DNA from: Nocardioides sp. InS609-2
GTDB taxonomy: Bacteria > Actinomycetota > Actinomycetes > Propionibacteriales > Nocardioidaceae
DNA length: 64,000 nt
Direction: 5' to 3'
NCBI RefSeq assembly: GCF_023208195.1
Contig: NZ_CP060034.1
Coordinates: 4,460,053 to 4,524,052 of the forward strand
Numbering within the stretch: the stretch's first letter is position 1; every line of letters begins with the position of its first letter. This document shows, one piece after another, positions 34,632 through 44,381 of the stretch. The notes beneath the pieces were generated by a model, which was not told the origin of the DNA, searched no databases, and saw nothing but the letters and a program-made list of their open reading frames with translations. The position numbers and the translations under genes are program-made.

Positions 34632-35405
34632 ATGTCCGGCCACTCCAAATGGGCGACCACGAAGCACAAGAAGGCCGTTGTCGATGCCCGTCGCGGCAAG
34701 ATGTTCGCCAAGCTGATCAAGAACATCGAGGTCGCCGCGCGGATGGGCGGTGGTGACATCACCGGCAACCCCACGCTCTACGACGCCATCCAGAAGGCCA
34801 AGAAGTCGTCGGTGCCCAACGACAACATCGACCGAGCGGTCAAGCGCGGGTCCGGTGCCGAAACGGGCGGCGCCGACTACCAGACGATCATGTACGAGGG
34901 CTACGGCCCGTCCGGAGTCGCGATGCTCATCGAGTGCCTCACCGACAACCGCAACCGCGCCGCGATGGAGGTGCGCACCGCCATGACCCGCAACGGCGGT
35001 TCGCTGGCCGACCCGGGCTCGGTGTCGTTCCTCTTCCATCGCAAGGGTGTCGTGATCGTGCCGGTCGACCAGGACGGCAAGCAAGTCTCCGAGGACGACG
35101 TGCTCGAGGCCACGCTCGAAGCCGGCGCCGACGCGGTCAACGACCTCGGCGAGGCGTTCGAGGTCGTGTCCGAGCCCACCGACCTGGTGGCCGTGCGCAC
35201 TGCGCTCCAGGCCGGCGGCATCGACTACGACTCCGCCGAGGCGTCGTTCGTGCCCGACATGCAGGTCGAGCTCGACGCCGACGGCGCGGCCAAGGTGTTC
35301 CGCCTGATCGACGCACTCGAGGACCTCGACGACGTACAGAACGTCTTCGCCAACTCCGACGTCTCCGACGACGTGATGGCGCAGCTCTCCGACGACGACG
35401 ACTAG
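34632..35405 (+). CDS. yebC: YebC/PmpR-family transcriptional or translational regulator
   Basis: The 257-residue protein has the family signature [20 protein letters not shown], the central [20 protein letters not shown] and [10 protein letters not shown]. The acidic C-terminus is DDD-rich. YebC proteins have been described as DNA-binding regulators and as factors aiding ribosomes at polyproline stretches. The ribosome site is GAAGAG. It sits between pdxT and ruvC as in mycobacteria. Confidence 0.95.
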   Translation: MSGHSKWATTKHKKAVVDARRGKMFAKLIKNIEVAARMGGGDITGNPTLYDAIQKAKKSSVPNDNIDRAVKRGSGAETGGADYQTIMYEGYGPSGVAMLIECLTDNRNRAAMEVRTAMTRNGGSLADPGSVSFLFHRKGVVIVPVDQDGKQVSEDDVLEATLEAGADAVNDLGEAFEVVSEPTDLVAVRTALQAGGIDYDSAEASFVPDMQVELDADGAAKVFRLIDALEDLDDVQNVFANSDVSDDVMAQLSDDDD

Positions 35406-35434
35406 CACTGCCGAACTCGCGAGGCAGAGCTGAT

Positions 35435-35492
35435 GGTGGTCGAGTGATCCGCACGACGGAGCCTGCGAGGTCCTGACCGGCGTGTCGAGACC
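35435..35492 (+). repeat. Degenerate REP-like element
   Basis: GGTGGTCGAGTG at the left and GTGTCGAGACC at the right resemble the two ends of the palindromic repeat found near alaS (58797-58835). The central part has diverged. It lies between yebC and the SOS box of ruvC. Confidence 0.4.
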
Positions 35493-35522
35493 CGGTGAGT
35501 ATGGAGCAAGCCTAACGTGGGA

Positions 35523-35538
35523 CCGAACACACGTTCGG
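35523..35538. promoter_or_regulatory. SOS box (LexA operator) upstream of ruvCAB
   Basis: CCGAACACACGTTCGG matches the actinobacterial/Bacillus-type consensus CGAAC-N4-GTTCG, with perfect arms. It ends 15 bases before the ruvC start codon. LexA would be expected to repress ruvCAB and release it on DNA damage. Confidence 0.88.
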
Positions 35539-35553
35539 ACGAGAGGCGGCCAC

Positions 35554-36102
35554 ATGCGGGTGCTCGGGATCGACCCCGGCCTGACCAGGTGCGGCATCGG
35601 CGTCGTCGACGGTGAGGTCGGCCGACCGCTCACGCTCATCGACGTCAACGTGCTCCGCACCTCGGCCGACCAGCCGGTCGCCCAGCGACTCGTGACGATC
35701 GAGAAGGGCATCGACGCCTGGCTCGATGAGTACTCACCCGACGCCGTCGCCGTCGAGCGGGTCTTCGCGCGCTCCGACTCCAGCACGATCATCGGCACCG
35801 CCCAGGCCAGCGGCATCGCCCTGGTCGCTGCCGCTCGTCGCGGGCTGCCGATCGCGCTGCACACGCCGTCCGAGGTCAAGGCCGCCGTCTCCGGCAGCGG
35901 CCGCGCCGACAAGGCGCAGGTCGGCGCGATGGTGACCCGCATCCTGCGCCTGGACGCCCCGCCGAAGCCGGCCGACGCCGCCGACGCGCTCGCCCTGGCC
36001 ATCACCCACATCTGGCGCGGTGGCGCCCAGGCCCGCATCGACGCGGCCCTGGCTCGCCAGCAGCGCAGCGTCGCCGCCTACTCGAGGAGCAGCATCCGAT
36101 GA
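35554..36102 (+). CDS. ruvC: Holliday-junction endonuclease RuvC
   Basis: RuvC cuts Holliday junctions symmetrically. The 182-residue protein has [17 protein letters not shown] (first Asp, D7), [14 protein letters not shown] (Glu), and [16 protein letters not shown] (last acidic residues). ATG 35554 starts the conserved core. The gene overlaps ruvA by four bases and lies behind a LexA box. Confidence 0.96.
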   Translation: MRVLGIDPGLTRCGIGVVDGEVGRPLTLIDVNVLRTSADQPVAQRLVTIEKGIDAWLDEYSPDAVAVERVFARSDSSTIIGTAQASGIALVAAARRGLPIALHTPSEVKAAVSGSGRADKAQVGAMVTRILRLDAPPKPADAADALALAITHIWRGGAQARIDAALARQQRSVAAYSRSSIR

Positions 36103-36695
36103 TCGCGTTCGTCCGTGGAGAGGTCGCCGCCGTCACGTTGAACTCGGCGGTGGTCGAGGTCGGGGGAGTCGGCCTCGAGCTGATGTGCACCCCCGGCACC
36201 CTGGCCACGCTTCGCACGGGCCAGCGCGCCGCCCTGCCCACCAGCATGGTGGTGCGCGAGGACTCGCTGACCCTGTTCGGTTTCCTCGACGACGACGAGA
36301 AGGCGACGTTCGAGCTCGTGCAGACGGCGTCCGGTGTCGGGCCCAAGCTCGCCCAGGCGATGCTCGCCGTACTGCCTCCTGACGACCTCCGCCGAGCGGT
36401 CGCATCCGAGGACGTCCCGACCCTCACCAAGGTGCCGGGCATCGGGCAGAAGGGCGCGCAACGGATCATCCTCGAGCTGCGCGACCGTCTCGGTGCGCCG
36501 GCCGACGTCATCCGCCGCGGCGGCCCGGTCGTCGCAGCGACGTGGCGCGATCAGGTGCAGCAGGGCCTGGTCGGCCTGGGCTGGTCGGCCAAGGAAGCCG
36601 ACAAGGCCGTCGACGCCGTCGCCGACGACGCGGGTGACCAGCCTGATGTCAGTGCGCTGCTGCGTGCCGCCCTCCGCACGCTGAGCAAGGCCTAG
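36099..36695 (+). CDS. ruvA: Holliday-junction branch-migration protein RuvA
   Basis: The 198-residue protein has the OB-fold N-terminus ([33 protein letters not shown]) and helix-hairpin-helix motifs ([32 protein letters not shown]). A C-terminal three-helix domain ([19 protein letters not shown]) contacts RuvB. It is translationally coupled to ruvC. Confidence 0.96.
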   Translation: MIAFVRGEVAAVTLNSAVVEVGGVGLELMCTPGTLATLRTGQRAALPTSMVVREDSLTLFGFLDDDEKATFELVQTASGVGPKLAQAMLAVLPPDDLRRAVASEDVPTLTKVPGIGQKGAQRIILELRDRLGAPADVIRRGGPVVAATWRDQVQQGLVGLGWSAKEADKAVDAVADDAGDQPDVSALLRAALRTLSKA

Positions 36696-36699
36696 ACCC

Positions 36700-37770
36700 G
36701 TGTACGACGACCACCTGGACGCCGCCGAGGACGAGCACTTCCGTTCGCTCACTGTCGCGGATGCCGACGGCGACGAGCGAGCCGTCGAGGCGGCCCTGCG
36801 CCCGCGCAGCCTGGACGAGGTCGTGGGTCAGACGCGGGTACGCGACCAGCTCGGCCTGGTGCTCGAAGCAGCCCGTCAGCGCGGCCGCGCACCCGATCAC
36901 GTGCTGCTGTCCGGGCCGCCCGGTCTCGGCAAGACGACGCTGGCGATGATTATCGCGCACGAGATGTCGACGCCGTTGCGACTGACGAGCGGTCCAGCCA
37001 TCACGCATGCGGGCGACCTGGCCGCGATCCTCTCCGGGCTCAACGACGGCGACGTGCTCTTCGTCGACGAGATCCACCGGATGTCGCGGCCCGCCGAAGA
37101 GATGCTCTACATGGCGATGGAGGACTTCCGGGTCGACGTGATCATCGGCAAGGGCCCCGGTGCCACCGCGATCCCGCTCGAGATCCCACCGTTCACGCTC
37201 GTGGGTGCCACCACCCGCGCTGGTCTGCTGCCCGGTCCGCTGCGCGACCGGTTCGGCTTCACCGCGCACCTGGAGTTCTACGAGCCCCACGAGCTCGACC
37301 GGATCGTCAAGCGTTCGGCCGGGCTGCTCGAAGTCGACGCCCGCCCCGACGGCACCAGCGAGATCGCCTCCCGATCGCGCGGCACACCGCGCGTCGCCAA
37401 CCGGCTGCTCCGCCGGGTGCGTGACTTCGCGCAGGTGCGGGCCGACGGCGTGGTCAACCTCGAGGTGGCCCGGGCTGCGCTCGACCTCTACGAGGTAGAC
37501 GAGTCAGGTCTCGACCGCCTCGACCGGGCCGTGCTCGACGTGCTGTGCCGTCGCTTCGGCGGCGGTCCGGTCGGCGTCTCCACGCTGGCCGTGGCGGTGG
37601 GCGAGGAGCGCGAGACGGTCGAGGAGGTCGCCGAGCCCTACCTGGTGCGCTGTGGCTTCCTGGCCCGCACTCCGCGTGGGCGGATGGCCACGCCCGCCGC
37701 CTGGCGGCACCTCGGACTCGCCGTACCCCCGGGCGCCGGCATCGGCGACGCCACGCTGTTCGAGGAGTAG
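36700..37770 (+). CDS. ruvB: Holliday-junction helicase RuvB
   Basis: The 356-residue AAA+ motor drives branch migration with RuvA. It has Walker A GPPGLGKT (72-79), Walker B LFVDEIHR, sensor [20 protein letters not shown] and a C-terminal winged helix ([36 protein letters not shown]). GTG 36700 is five bases after the ruvA stop. Confidence 0.97.
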   Translation: MYDDHLDAAEDEHFRSLTVADADGDERAVEAALRPRSLDEVVGQTRVRDQLGLVLEAARQRGRAPDHVLLSGPPGLGKTTLAMIIAHEMSTPLRLTSGPAITHAGDLAAILSGLNDGDVLFVDEIHRMSRPAEEMLYMAMEDFRVDVIIGKGPGATAIPLEIPPFTLVGATTRAGLLPGPLRDRFGFTAHLEFYEPHELDRIVKRSAGLLEVDARPDGTSEIASRSRGTPRVANRLLRRVRDFAQVRADGVVNLEVARAALDLYEVDESGLDRLDRAVLDVLCRRFGGGPVGVSTLAVAVGEERETVEEVAEPYLVRCGFLARTPRGRMATPAAWRHLGLAVPPGAGIGDATLFEE

Positions 37771-37821
37771 GTCACCGACCGCGTTGTGACGCGGCGTACA
37801 CTCCTCCGTTGGTCGGCCTGT

Positions 37822-37836
37822 GCGGGGAATCCCCGC
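37822..37836. other. Palindrome in the ruvB-yajC intergenic region
   Basis: GCGGGGAATCCCCGC is a near-perfect inverted repeat, followed by the palindrome TGGTGGCCACCA near 37843. Together they make the 110-base gap before yajC-secDF rich in secondary structure. Either a terminator for ruvCAB or a regulatory site is possible. Confidence 0.35.
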
Positions 37837-37882
37837 CCAATTGGTGGCCACCACCCACCGTCGTGATCGTTAGGAACTCTCT

Positions 37883-38191
37883 GTGCCGGAGTCGCTCGCC
37901 ACTCTGCTGCCCATCGCGGCCATCGCCCTCATCTTCTGGTTGCTGATCGTGCGCCCCGCGTCGCGTCGGCAGAAGCAGATCGCCCAGCTCCAGTCCGGGC
38001 TCAGCACCGGTGACAAGGTGATGCTGAGCGCCGGCATCTACGGCGTCATCACCGCGACGACCGACGACCGCGTGCACGTGCAGATCGCTGACGGCGTCAT
38101 CGTCGAAGCGGCGCGCGGCGCCGTCGCGTCGGTCGACCGGGCGCCGGTCACCGACGACGTCGAACCGCCGCACGACACGGAAGAGAACTGA
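37883..38191 (+). CDS. yajC: Preprotein translocase subunit YajC
   Basis: The 102-residue protein has one transmembrane helix (about 8-24, LLPIAAIALIFWLLIVRPAS) and the cytosolic YajC fold (RRQKQIAQLQSGLSTGDKVM, AGIYGVIT). It associates with SecDF in the inner membrane. It begins at GTG and is one base upstream of secD. Confidence 0.94.
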   Translation: MPESLATLLPIAAIALIFWLLIVRPASRRQKQIAQLQSGLSTGDKVMLSAGIYGVITATTDDRVHVQIADGVIVEAARGAVASVDRAPVTDDVEPPHDTEEN

Positions 38192-38192
38192 T

Positions 38193-39953
38193 ATGGCGGG
38201 CAGGACAAAGCGCTATCGTCCCGGTCGCACCCTCGTCGCGTACTTCGCCGGCCTGGCGATCCTGTTCGGCCTCGTCGCCATCGGTGGCGCCTGGAAGCCC
38301 GAGCTCGGGCTCGACCTGCAGGGCGGCACCCGGATCACGCTGATCGCCAAGGGCGATCCCGACGCCGCGAACCTCGAGGAGGCCCGCAAGATCATCGACC
38401 AGCGGGTCAACGGCTCGGGTGTCAGCGAGGCCGAGGTGGTCAAGGAGGGCAACGGAATCATCGTCGTCGAGATCCCGGGTAAGAACCGGCGCGACCTCGT
38501 CGACACGGTGGAGCGTCAGGCGCAGCTGAGGTTCCGGCTCGTGGCCCTGGCCGCCCAGAGCGCCGCCGGTGCCGCCGAGCCGACCGACCCCACGACCACG
38601 GACGCCCCGGGCAGCGGAGTGCTCGCCCCGACGCCAACGCCGAAGCCGACCAAGAAGCCCGGCGGCAAGGCGAGTGACCAGCCCACCGAGTCGCCCACGG
38701 CGACCCCCAAGAACCGCGCCCCCTACGCCTGGGCCGACGGTGAGTCGCCGTCCCCCAGCGCACCGGCCAGTGAGCCGACCGCCCCGTCCGACGACTCGAC
38801 CATCGTCGTGCCCGGTGAAGGTGCGAGTGAAGGTGCCGGCACCGGTGACGGTGGTGGCGAGGCCTCAGTCGACAAGCCGCTCGAGTGGATGGACAACCCC
38901 GGCACCCAGTGGACGCAGAAGTTCAACGACTTCACCTGCCCGGCCGGCGGCGCGATCCCCGTCGTCGACGACAACCCCGCCAAGCCGCTGATCACCTGCG
39001 ACGAGAACGGCTTCAAGTACCTGCTCTCCAAGACGATGATCGAGGGCACCGCGCTCGACAACGCCGCGACCGAGGCGCCCAACCAGCAGCAGACGCAGTG
39101 GGGTGTCGGCCTCCAGTTCGACGGGGCCGGCACCAAGACGTTCACGACGATCAGCCAGACGCTCTACGGCACGGAGAAGCAGTTCGCGATCGTGCTCGAC
39201 GGCAACGTCATCTCCGCGCCGACGATGAGGGGCCTGATCACCGACGGCAAGGCGTCCATCACCGGCAACTTCAAGCAGTCGGAAGCAGACAGCCTGGCGA
39301 CCAGCCTGAAGTTCGGTGCCCTGCCGATCGCCTTCGAGGACCCGTCGACCGAGACGATCGGCCCCTCGCTGGCCGGTGACCAGCTCACCGCCGGCCTGAC
39401 GGCCGGCGCCTTCGGTCTCGGGTTGGTGCTGATCTACTGCCTGTTCTACTACCGCGGCCTCGGCCTGGTCGTCGTGGCGTCGCTGCTGGCGGCTGCTGCC
39501 ACGACGTACTCACTGGTCCTGCTCCTGAGCAAGACGGCCGGCTTCACACTGACCCTGCCAGGCATCGCCGGACTGATCATCGCCGTCGGCATCACGGCCG
39601 ACTCGTTCATCATCTTCTTCGAGCGCATCCGAGACGAGATGCGTGAAGGGAAGTCGATGCGGGTCGCCGTCGAGACGGGATGGAAGAGGGCCAAGGTCAC
39701 CAGACTCGCGGCCCAGGTCGTCTCGCTGCTGTCCGCGGCCGTGCTCTACATCTTCGCGACCGGCGTGGTGAAGGGCTTCGGCTTCGCGCTCGGTCTCTCC
39801 ACCCTGGTCGACCTCGCGATCCTGTTCTGGTTCACGAAGCCGATGGTGTCGTGGCTCGCCAAGTTCAGGTTCTTCAACAGTGGACACAAGTTGTCCGGAC
39901 TCAGCACCGACTCGCTCGGCATGGAGCCGGCCGCTGTGGGAGGTAAGGCCTGA
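38193..39953 (+). CDS. secD: Protein translocase subunit SecD
   Basis: SecD with SecF uses the proton gradient to help finish Sec export. The 586-residue protein has TM1 (about 13-31), the D1 motif LGLDLQGGTRI, a periplasmic domain and five C-terminal helices (LTAGLTAGAFGLGLVLIYCL, LPGIAGLIIAVGITADSFII and others). A Pro/Thr/Ser/Glu-rich insert of about 110 residues (about 130-235) lies in the periplasmic part and looks disordered. Its stop overlaps secF. Confidence 0.96.
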   Translation: MAGRTKRYRPGRTLVAYFAGLAILFGLVAIGGAWKPELGLDLQGGTRITLIAKGDPDAANLEEARKIIDQRVNGSGVSEAEVVKEGNGIIVVEIPGKNRRDLVDTVERQAQLRFRLVALAAQSAAGAAEPTDPTTTDAPGSGVLAPTPTPKPTKKPGGKASDQPTESPTATPKNRAPYAWADGESPSPSAPASEPTAPSDDSTIVVPGEGASEGAGTGDGGGEASVDKPLEWMDNPGTQWTQKFNDFTCPAGGAIPVVDDNPAKPLITCDENGFKYLLSKTMIEGTALDNAATEAPNQQQTQWGVGLQFDGAGTKTFTTISQTLYGTEKQFAIVLDGNVISAPTMRGLITDGKASITGNFKQSEADSLATSLKFGALPIAFEDPSTETIGPSLAGDQLTAGLTAGAFGLGLVLIYCLFYYRGLGLVVVASLLAAAATTYSLVLLLSKTAGFTLTLPGIAGLIIAVGITADSFIIFFERIRDEMREGKSMRVAVETGWKRAKVTRLAAQVVSLLSAAVLYIFATGVVKGFGFALGLSTLVDLAILFWFTKPMVSWLAKFRFFNSGHKLSGLSTDSLGMEPAAVGGKA

Positions 39954-41191
39954 TGGGCAAGTTCTCGCGCCTCGGAAACGACCTCTACGGCGGTCGCAAG
40001 TCCTACGACTTCGTCCACAAGAAGTCCATCTGGTACGGCATCTCGCTCGTGCTGGTCGTCGGTGCCATCGCCATCGTGCTGCTGCGTGGTCTCAACTTCG
40101 GCATCGAGTTCACCGGCGGCACGCAGTACAAGGTGTCGCTGCCCACGAGCCAGGTCAACCAGACCAATGCCGACACCATCCGCGAGGCGGTTGCCGGCGC
40201 GGGTGTGCCCGAGGCCGAGGCGCCGATCGTCACGACCGCGGGCGAGGCCATCCTCGTCCAGATCGAGGAGCTCACCCAGACCGAGAGCGACACGATCACC
40301 ACCGCGATCCAGGGCTCGGTCGACGGCGTCAGGGACATCTCCCAGGACGAGATCAGCGCCAGCTGGGGCCAGGAGGTCGCCAAGCGGGCGGCGCTCGGCG
40401 TCACCGTCTTCATCGTGCTCGTGATGCTCTTCATCGGCATCTACTTCCGGGAATGGAAGATGTCGGTGGCCGCGTTCGTCGCGCTGTTCCACGACATCGC
40501 CATCACCATCGGCGTCTACGCGCTGTCGGGCTTCCAGGTGACGCCGTCCGCGGTCACCGGCCTGCTCGCGATCCTGGGCTTCTCCCTGTACGACACCGTC
40601 GTGGTGTTCGACAAGATCAAGGAGAACACCCACGAGATGCGGCAGACGCGCCAGACCTACGCGCAGGCTGCCAACCTGGCGGTCAACCAGACCCTGGTGC
40701 GCTCGGTCAACACCGGCATCGTGGCCCTGATCCCGATCGGTGCGATCCTCTACGTCAGCGCGACGCAGCTCGGCTCCAGCTCCCTGCAGGACCTGGCGCT
40801 CTCGCAGTTCGTCGGCATGGCTGTGGGCGTCTACTCCTCGATCTTCCTGGCGCCGCGCGTGCTCGTGCACCTGAAGTCCAACGAGACCGAGGTCGTGCTC
40901 GCCGAGAAGCGCGCCAAGGCACGTGCGAGGGCGGCCGCCGACAAGTACGCCTCGGTGCCGACAACGCATGCCGAGGACACCCCGGTGGTCGACCCGGGAG
41001 ACGTCGAGCACGGCGAGGATGTCGTGCCGGCAGGCTCCATCCCGACGCGTACGGCGCCGCCGCGGCAGCCCGAGGCCACCGGCCGTGGTCGCGTGGCACC
41101 GGAGGCTCGCGGGCCCATCGGACCCAGCGCCAGCTCGGGCGGCCGCAACCAGCCCAGCCGCAAGCCGCGGTCCAAGCGCGGCAAGTCGTGA
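39953..41191 (+). CDS. secF: Protein translocase subunit SecF
   Basis: The 412-residue partner of SecD has TM1, the motif LNFGIEFTGGTQYKV, and five further helices with DTVVVFDKIKENTHEM and ALIPIGAILYV. A hydrophilic C-terminal tail (about 310-412) is rich in Pro, Arg and Gly and probably cytosolic. Start and stop overlap its neighbours, giving a yajC-secD-secF-apt operon. Confidence 0.96.
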   Translation: MGKFSRLGNDLYGGRKSYDFVHKKSIWYGISLVLVVGAIAIVLLRGLNFGIEFTGGTQYKVSLPTSQVNQTNADTIREAVAGAGVPEAEAPIVTTAGEAILVQIEELTQTESDTITTAIQGSVDGVRDISQDEISASWGQEVAKRAALGVTVFIVLVMLFIGIYFREWKMSVAAFVALFHDIAITIGVYALSGFQVTPSAVTGLLAILGFSLYDTVVVFDKIKENTHEMRQTRQTYAQAANLAVNQTLVRSVNTGIVALIPIGAILYVSATQLGSSSLQDLALSQFVGMAVGVYSSIFLAPRVLVHLKSNETEVVLAEKRAKARARAAADKYASVPTTHAEDTPVVDPGDVEHGEDVVPAGSIPTRTAPPRQPEATGRGRVAPEARGPIGPSASSGGRNQPSRKPRSKRGKS

Positions 41192-41727
41192 TCGACGCCC
41201 GCGAGGCGTTGGCACGACTGGTTCGAGACGTACCCGACTTCCCGGAGCCGGGAGTGGTGTTCAAGGACATCACCCTCCTCCTGGCCGATCACGACGGCTT
41301 CGCTGCCGTCGTCACCGCGCTTGCCGGAGCCGGGCGTGACGAGAACGGCGCCACGGTGGTCGACAAGGTCGTGGGGATGGAGGCCCGCGGGTTCATCCTC
41401 GGCGCCCCCGTTGCGCTCGCGCTGGGTGTCGGCTTCGTGCCGGTGCGCAAGGCCGGCAAGCTCCCGGGCGAGACGCACGCTGTCTCCTACGACCTCGAGT
41501 ACGGCTCGGCGACCCTGGAGGTCCATCGCGACGCGATCGCACCGGGGGAGCGGGTCCTGCTCGTCGACGACGTACTCGCCACCGGCGGCACCGTCGCCGC
41601 CACGCGCCAGCTCGTCGAGGCCTGCGGTGGCGAGGTGGTCGGGGTGGCCATGCTCATGGAGCTCACGTTCCTGCCCGGCCGCGCCACGATCGGTGAGCTG
41701 CCGCTCACCGTGCTGATGTCCGTCTGA
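41188..41727 (+). CDS. apt: Adenine phosphoribosyltransferase
   Basis: The enzyme salvages adenine to AMP with PRPP. The 179-residue protein shows VRDVPDFPEPGVVFKDITLLL, the substrate block MEARGFILGAPVALALGVGF and the PRPP-binding VLLVDDVLATGGT. GTG 41188 overlaps the secF stop (GTGA). The secDF-apt-rel order is widely conserved in actinobacteria. Confidence 0.96.
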   Translation: MIDAREALARLVRDVPDFPEPGVVFKDITLLLADHDGFAAVVTALAGAGRDENGATVVDKVVGMEARGFILGAPVALALGVGFVPVRKAGKLPGETHAVSYDLEYGSATLEVHRDAIAPGERVLLVDDVLATGGTVAATRQLVEACGGEVVGVAMLMELTFLPGRATIGELPLTVLMSV

Positions 41728-41775
41728 CGCCGGTCACTCACCGGCCGCACTGGCGCACGTCACTAGACTTGTCAG

Positions 41776-44121
41776 ATGGCCAAGGACGTCACCACTCCGC
41801 AGCTGGGGGAGAGCGCGCCCGAGGCAGCTGAGGAGCCCGTCACGCCGGCCGCGCGGGTTGCCGAGCCCATCGCGCAGTCGGGTCGCGGCATGCGCGCGCG
41901 CCTGGCCCGCATCGGCACCCGCAGCCAGCCCGGCAACACCGTCCTGGAGCCGTTGTTCAGGGCCGTGCGCGCCAACCACCCGAAGGCCGACCTGGCGCTG
42001 ATCGAGCGCGCCTATCTGATCGCCGAGAAGATGCACGCGAGCCAGATGCGCAAGAGCGGTGACCCCTACATCACCCACCCGCTCGCGGTGACCACGATCC
42101 TCGCCGACATCGGCATGACCGAGCCCACCCTGGTCGCGGCGCTGCTCCACGACACCGTCGAGGACACGCCCTACACGCTCGACGAGCTGCGGTCCGACTT
42201 CGGTGACGAGGTCGCCCACCTCGTCGACGGCGTCACCAAGCTCGACAAGGTGAAGTACGGCGAGACCGCGCAGGCCGAGACCATCCGCAAGATGATCGTG
42301 GCGATGTCGCGCGACATCCGCGTGCTCGTGATCAAGCTGGCAGACCGCCTCCACAACATGCGCACGCTGCGCTACGTGCCGCAGGCCTCGCAGGAGCGCA
42401 CGGCCCGCGAGACCCTCGACATCTACGCGCCGCTGGCGCACCGGCTCGGGATGAACACCCTCAAGTGGGAGCTCGAGGACCTTGCGTTCGCGACCCTGCA
42501 CCCCAAGATCTACGACGAGATCGTGCGGCTGGTCGCCGAGCGGGCGCCGTCGCGGGACCAGTTCCTGGCCGAGGTGATCAGCAAGGTCGACCAGGACCTC
42601 AAGGACGCGAAGATCAACGCGAAGGTCACCGGCCGGCCCAAGCACTACTACTCGATCTACCAGAAGATGATCGTCGGCGGCCGCGACTTCTCCGACATCT
42701 ATGACCTGGTCGGCATCCGCGTCCTGGTCGACGAGGACCGCGACTGCTACTCCGTCCTAGGCGTGCTGCACTCGCGCTGGAACCCGGTCCTGGGGCGCTT
42801 CAAGGACTACGTCGCGATGCCGAAGTTCAACATGTACCAGTCGCTGCACACCACCGTGATGGGCCCGCAGGGCAAGCCGGTCGAGCTGCAGATCCGGACC
42901 TTCGCCATGCACCGTCGTGCCGAGTACGGGGTGGCCGCGCACTGGAAGTACAAGGAGGACGGCCGCAACGGCGTCGACACGGACCGGGCCGGCGACCAGG
43001 ACGACATGACCTGGCTGCGTCAGCTGATGGACTGGCAGAGCGAGGTCGAGGACCCGGGTGAGTTCCTGGAGTCGCTGCGCTTCGAGATCAACCGCGCCGA
43101 GGTCTACGTCTTCACGCCCCGCGGCGACGTGATGGCCCTGCCGCTCGGCGCGAGTCCCGTGGACTTCGCGTACGCCGTACACACCGAGGTCGGGCACCAC
43201 ACCATCGGCGCCCGGGTCAACGGACGGCTGGTCCCGCTGGAGTCCACGCTCGACAACGGTGACGTCGTCGAGGTCTTCACCAGCAAGGCGGCCACGGCTG
43301 CGCCGTCGCTCGACTGGCTGGGCTTCGTCAAGTCACCGCGGGCCCGGTCGAAGATCCGCCAGTGGTTCACGAAGGAGCGCCGCGAGGAGGCCATCGACCG
43401 TGGCAAGGAGCAGATCGCAAAGTTGATGCGCAAGGAGGGGCTGCCCCTCAAGCGCCTGCTGTCGCACGAGTCGCTGGGGCTGGCCGCGGTGCACTTCAAG
43501 CTCGCCGACGTCTCCGCCCTGTACGCCGCCGTCGGCGAGGGCAACCTCTCCGCGCAGGCCGTCGTACGCCGCGTGATCGACCTGCACGGGGGCAACGACG
43601 GTGCCGCAGAGGACCTCGCCGAGGGCGTGACGATCACCGGCACCCGCGGCCGCACGAAGGCTTCCAGCGGCGGCGACAGCGGTGTCGTCGTCAAGGGCGT
43701 CGACGACGTCTGGGTCAAGCTCGCCAAGTGCTGCACCCCAGTGCCGCCCGACCCGATCCTGGGCTTCGTCACCAAGGGCGGCGGTGTCTCGGTGCACCGC
43801 CGCGACTGCACCAACGCCGCTGCGTTGGAGCAGCAGCCCGAGCGATTGCTGCCGGTCGAGTGGGCGCCCACGTCGCAGTCGACGTTCCTCGTCAACATCC
43901 AGGTGGAGGCCCTCGACCGCTCTCGGCTGCTCTCCGACATCACCATGGCCCTGTCGGACACCCACGTGAACATCCTCAGCGCCACCCTCTCGACCACCCG
44001 CGACCGGGTCGCCAAGAGCCGCTTCACCTTCGAGATGGCCGACGCCAAGCACCTCGACAACGTGCTCCGCGCCGTACGCGTCGTGCCCGGCGTCTTCGAC
44101 GCCTACCGCGTCACGCAGTAG
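41776..44121 (+). CDS. rel: Bifunctional (p)ppGpp synthetase/hydrolase Rel
   Basis: The 781-residue stringent-response enzyme has the HD hydrolase domain (about 80-190; [29 protein letters not shown]) and the synthetase domain (about 285-400; [24 protein letters not shown]). These are followed by TGS (about 440-505), the CC/zinc-finger region ([17 protein letters not shown]) and the C-terminal ACT domain (about 700-780). Both catalytic signatures are intact, so it should make and degrade (p)ppGpp. It is followed at once by REP-like palindromes. Confidence 0.96.
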   Translation: MAKDVTTPQLGESAPEAAEEPVTPAARVAEPIAQSGRGMRARLARIGTRSQPGNTVLEPLFRAVRANHPKADLALIERAYLIAEKMHASQMRKSGDPYITHPLAVTTILADIGMTEPTLVAALLHDTVEDTPYTLDELRSDFGDEVAHLVDGVTKLDKVKYGETAQAETIRKMIVAMSRDIRVLVIKLADRLHNMRTLRYVPQASQERTARETLDIYAPLAHRLGMNTLKWELEDLAFATLHPKIYDEIVRLVAERAPSRDQFLAEVISKVDQDLKDAKINAKVTGRPKHYYSIYQKMIVGGRDFSDIYDLVGIRVLVDEDRDCYSVLGVLHSRWNPVLGRFKDYVAMPKFNMYQSLHTTVMGPQGKPVELQIRTFAMHRRAEYGVAAHWKYKEDGRNGVDTDRAGDQDDMTWLRQLMDWQSEVEDPGEFLESLRFEINRAEVYVFTPRGDVMALPLGASPVDFAYAVHTEVGHHTIGARVNGRLVPLESTLDNGDVVEVFTSKAATAAPSLDWLGFVKSPRARSKIRQWFTKERREEAIDRGKEQIAKLMRKEGLPLKRLLSHESLGLAAVHFKLADVSALYAAVGEGNLSAQAVVRRVIDLHGGNDGAAEDLAEGVTITGTRGRTKASSGGDSGVVVKGVDDVWVKLAKCCTPVPPDPILGFVTKGGGVSVHRRDCTNAAALEQQPERLLPVEWAPTSQSTFLVNIQVEALDRSRLLSDITMALSDTHVNILSATLSTTRDRVAKSRFTFEMADAKHLDNVLRAVRVVPGVFDAYRVTQ

Positions 44122-44130
44122 TCCTGCCCG

Positions 44131-44149
44131 CTGGTTGAGGTGCGAGCGC
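44131..44149 (+). repeat. REP-like palindrome, truncated copy (R1)
   Basis: CTGGTTGAGGTGCGAGCGC matches the left half of the repeat at 44161 and then breaks off into GCGGTCCG, directly before the next copy. Confidence 0.75.
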
Positions 44150-44160
44150 GGCGGTCCGCT

Positions 44161-44193
44161 GGTTGAGGTGCGAGCGCAGCGAGCCTCGAAACC
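44161..44193 (+). repeat. REP-like palindrome, short form (R2)
   Basis: A 33-base unit beginning GGTTGAGGTGCGAGCGCAGC and ending GAGCCTCGAAACC. The ends (GGTT/AACC, AGG/CCT) pair to form an imperfect hairpin. It is paired with an inverted long-form copy at 44240-44280 across a 46-base spacer. Confidence 0.85.
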
Positions 44194-44239
44194 AAGGACG
44201 GGTTGGGACATATGCGCGCGTCCGGGGGCTGGCTGCCTT

Positions 44240-44280
44240 GGTTTCGAGGCTCGTCGCTGGCGCTCCTCGCACCTCTACCA
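44240..44280 (-). repeat. REP-like palindrome, long form, inverted (R3)
   Basis: On the minus strand the unit reads GGTAGAGGTGCGAG, then GAGCGCCAGCGAC, then GAGCCTCGAAACC. It differs from the short form by about seven extra bases in the loop region. Confidence 0.85.
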
Positions 44281-44308
44281 GCGGCTGCGGCACATGCGCG
44301 GCGGTCCG

Positions 44309-44342
44309 CTGGTTGAGGTGCGAGCGCAGCGAGCCTCGAAAC
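44309..44342 (+). repeat. REP-like palindrome, short form (R4) upstream of GIY-YIG gene
   Basis: The same 33-base short form as R2, with one change near its end (GAAACG for GAAACC). It lies 40 bases before the GIY-YIG start codon and has no inverted partner before the gene. Confidence 0.85.
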
Positions 44343-44381
44343 GAAGGACGGACTGTCGGTGCGCACGGTCATGCTCGCCTG

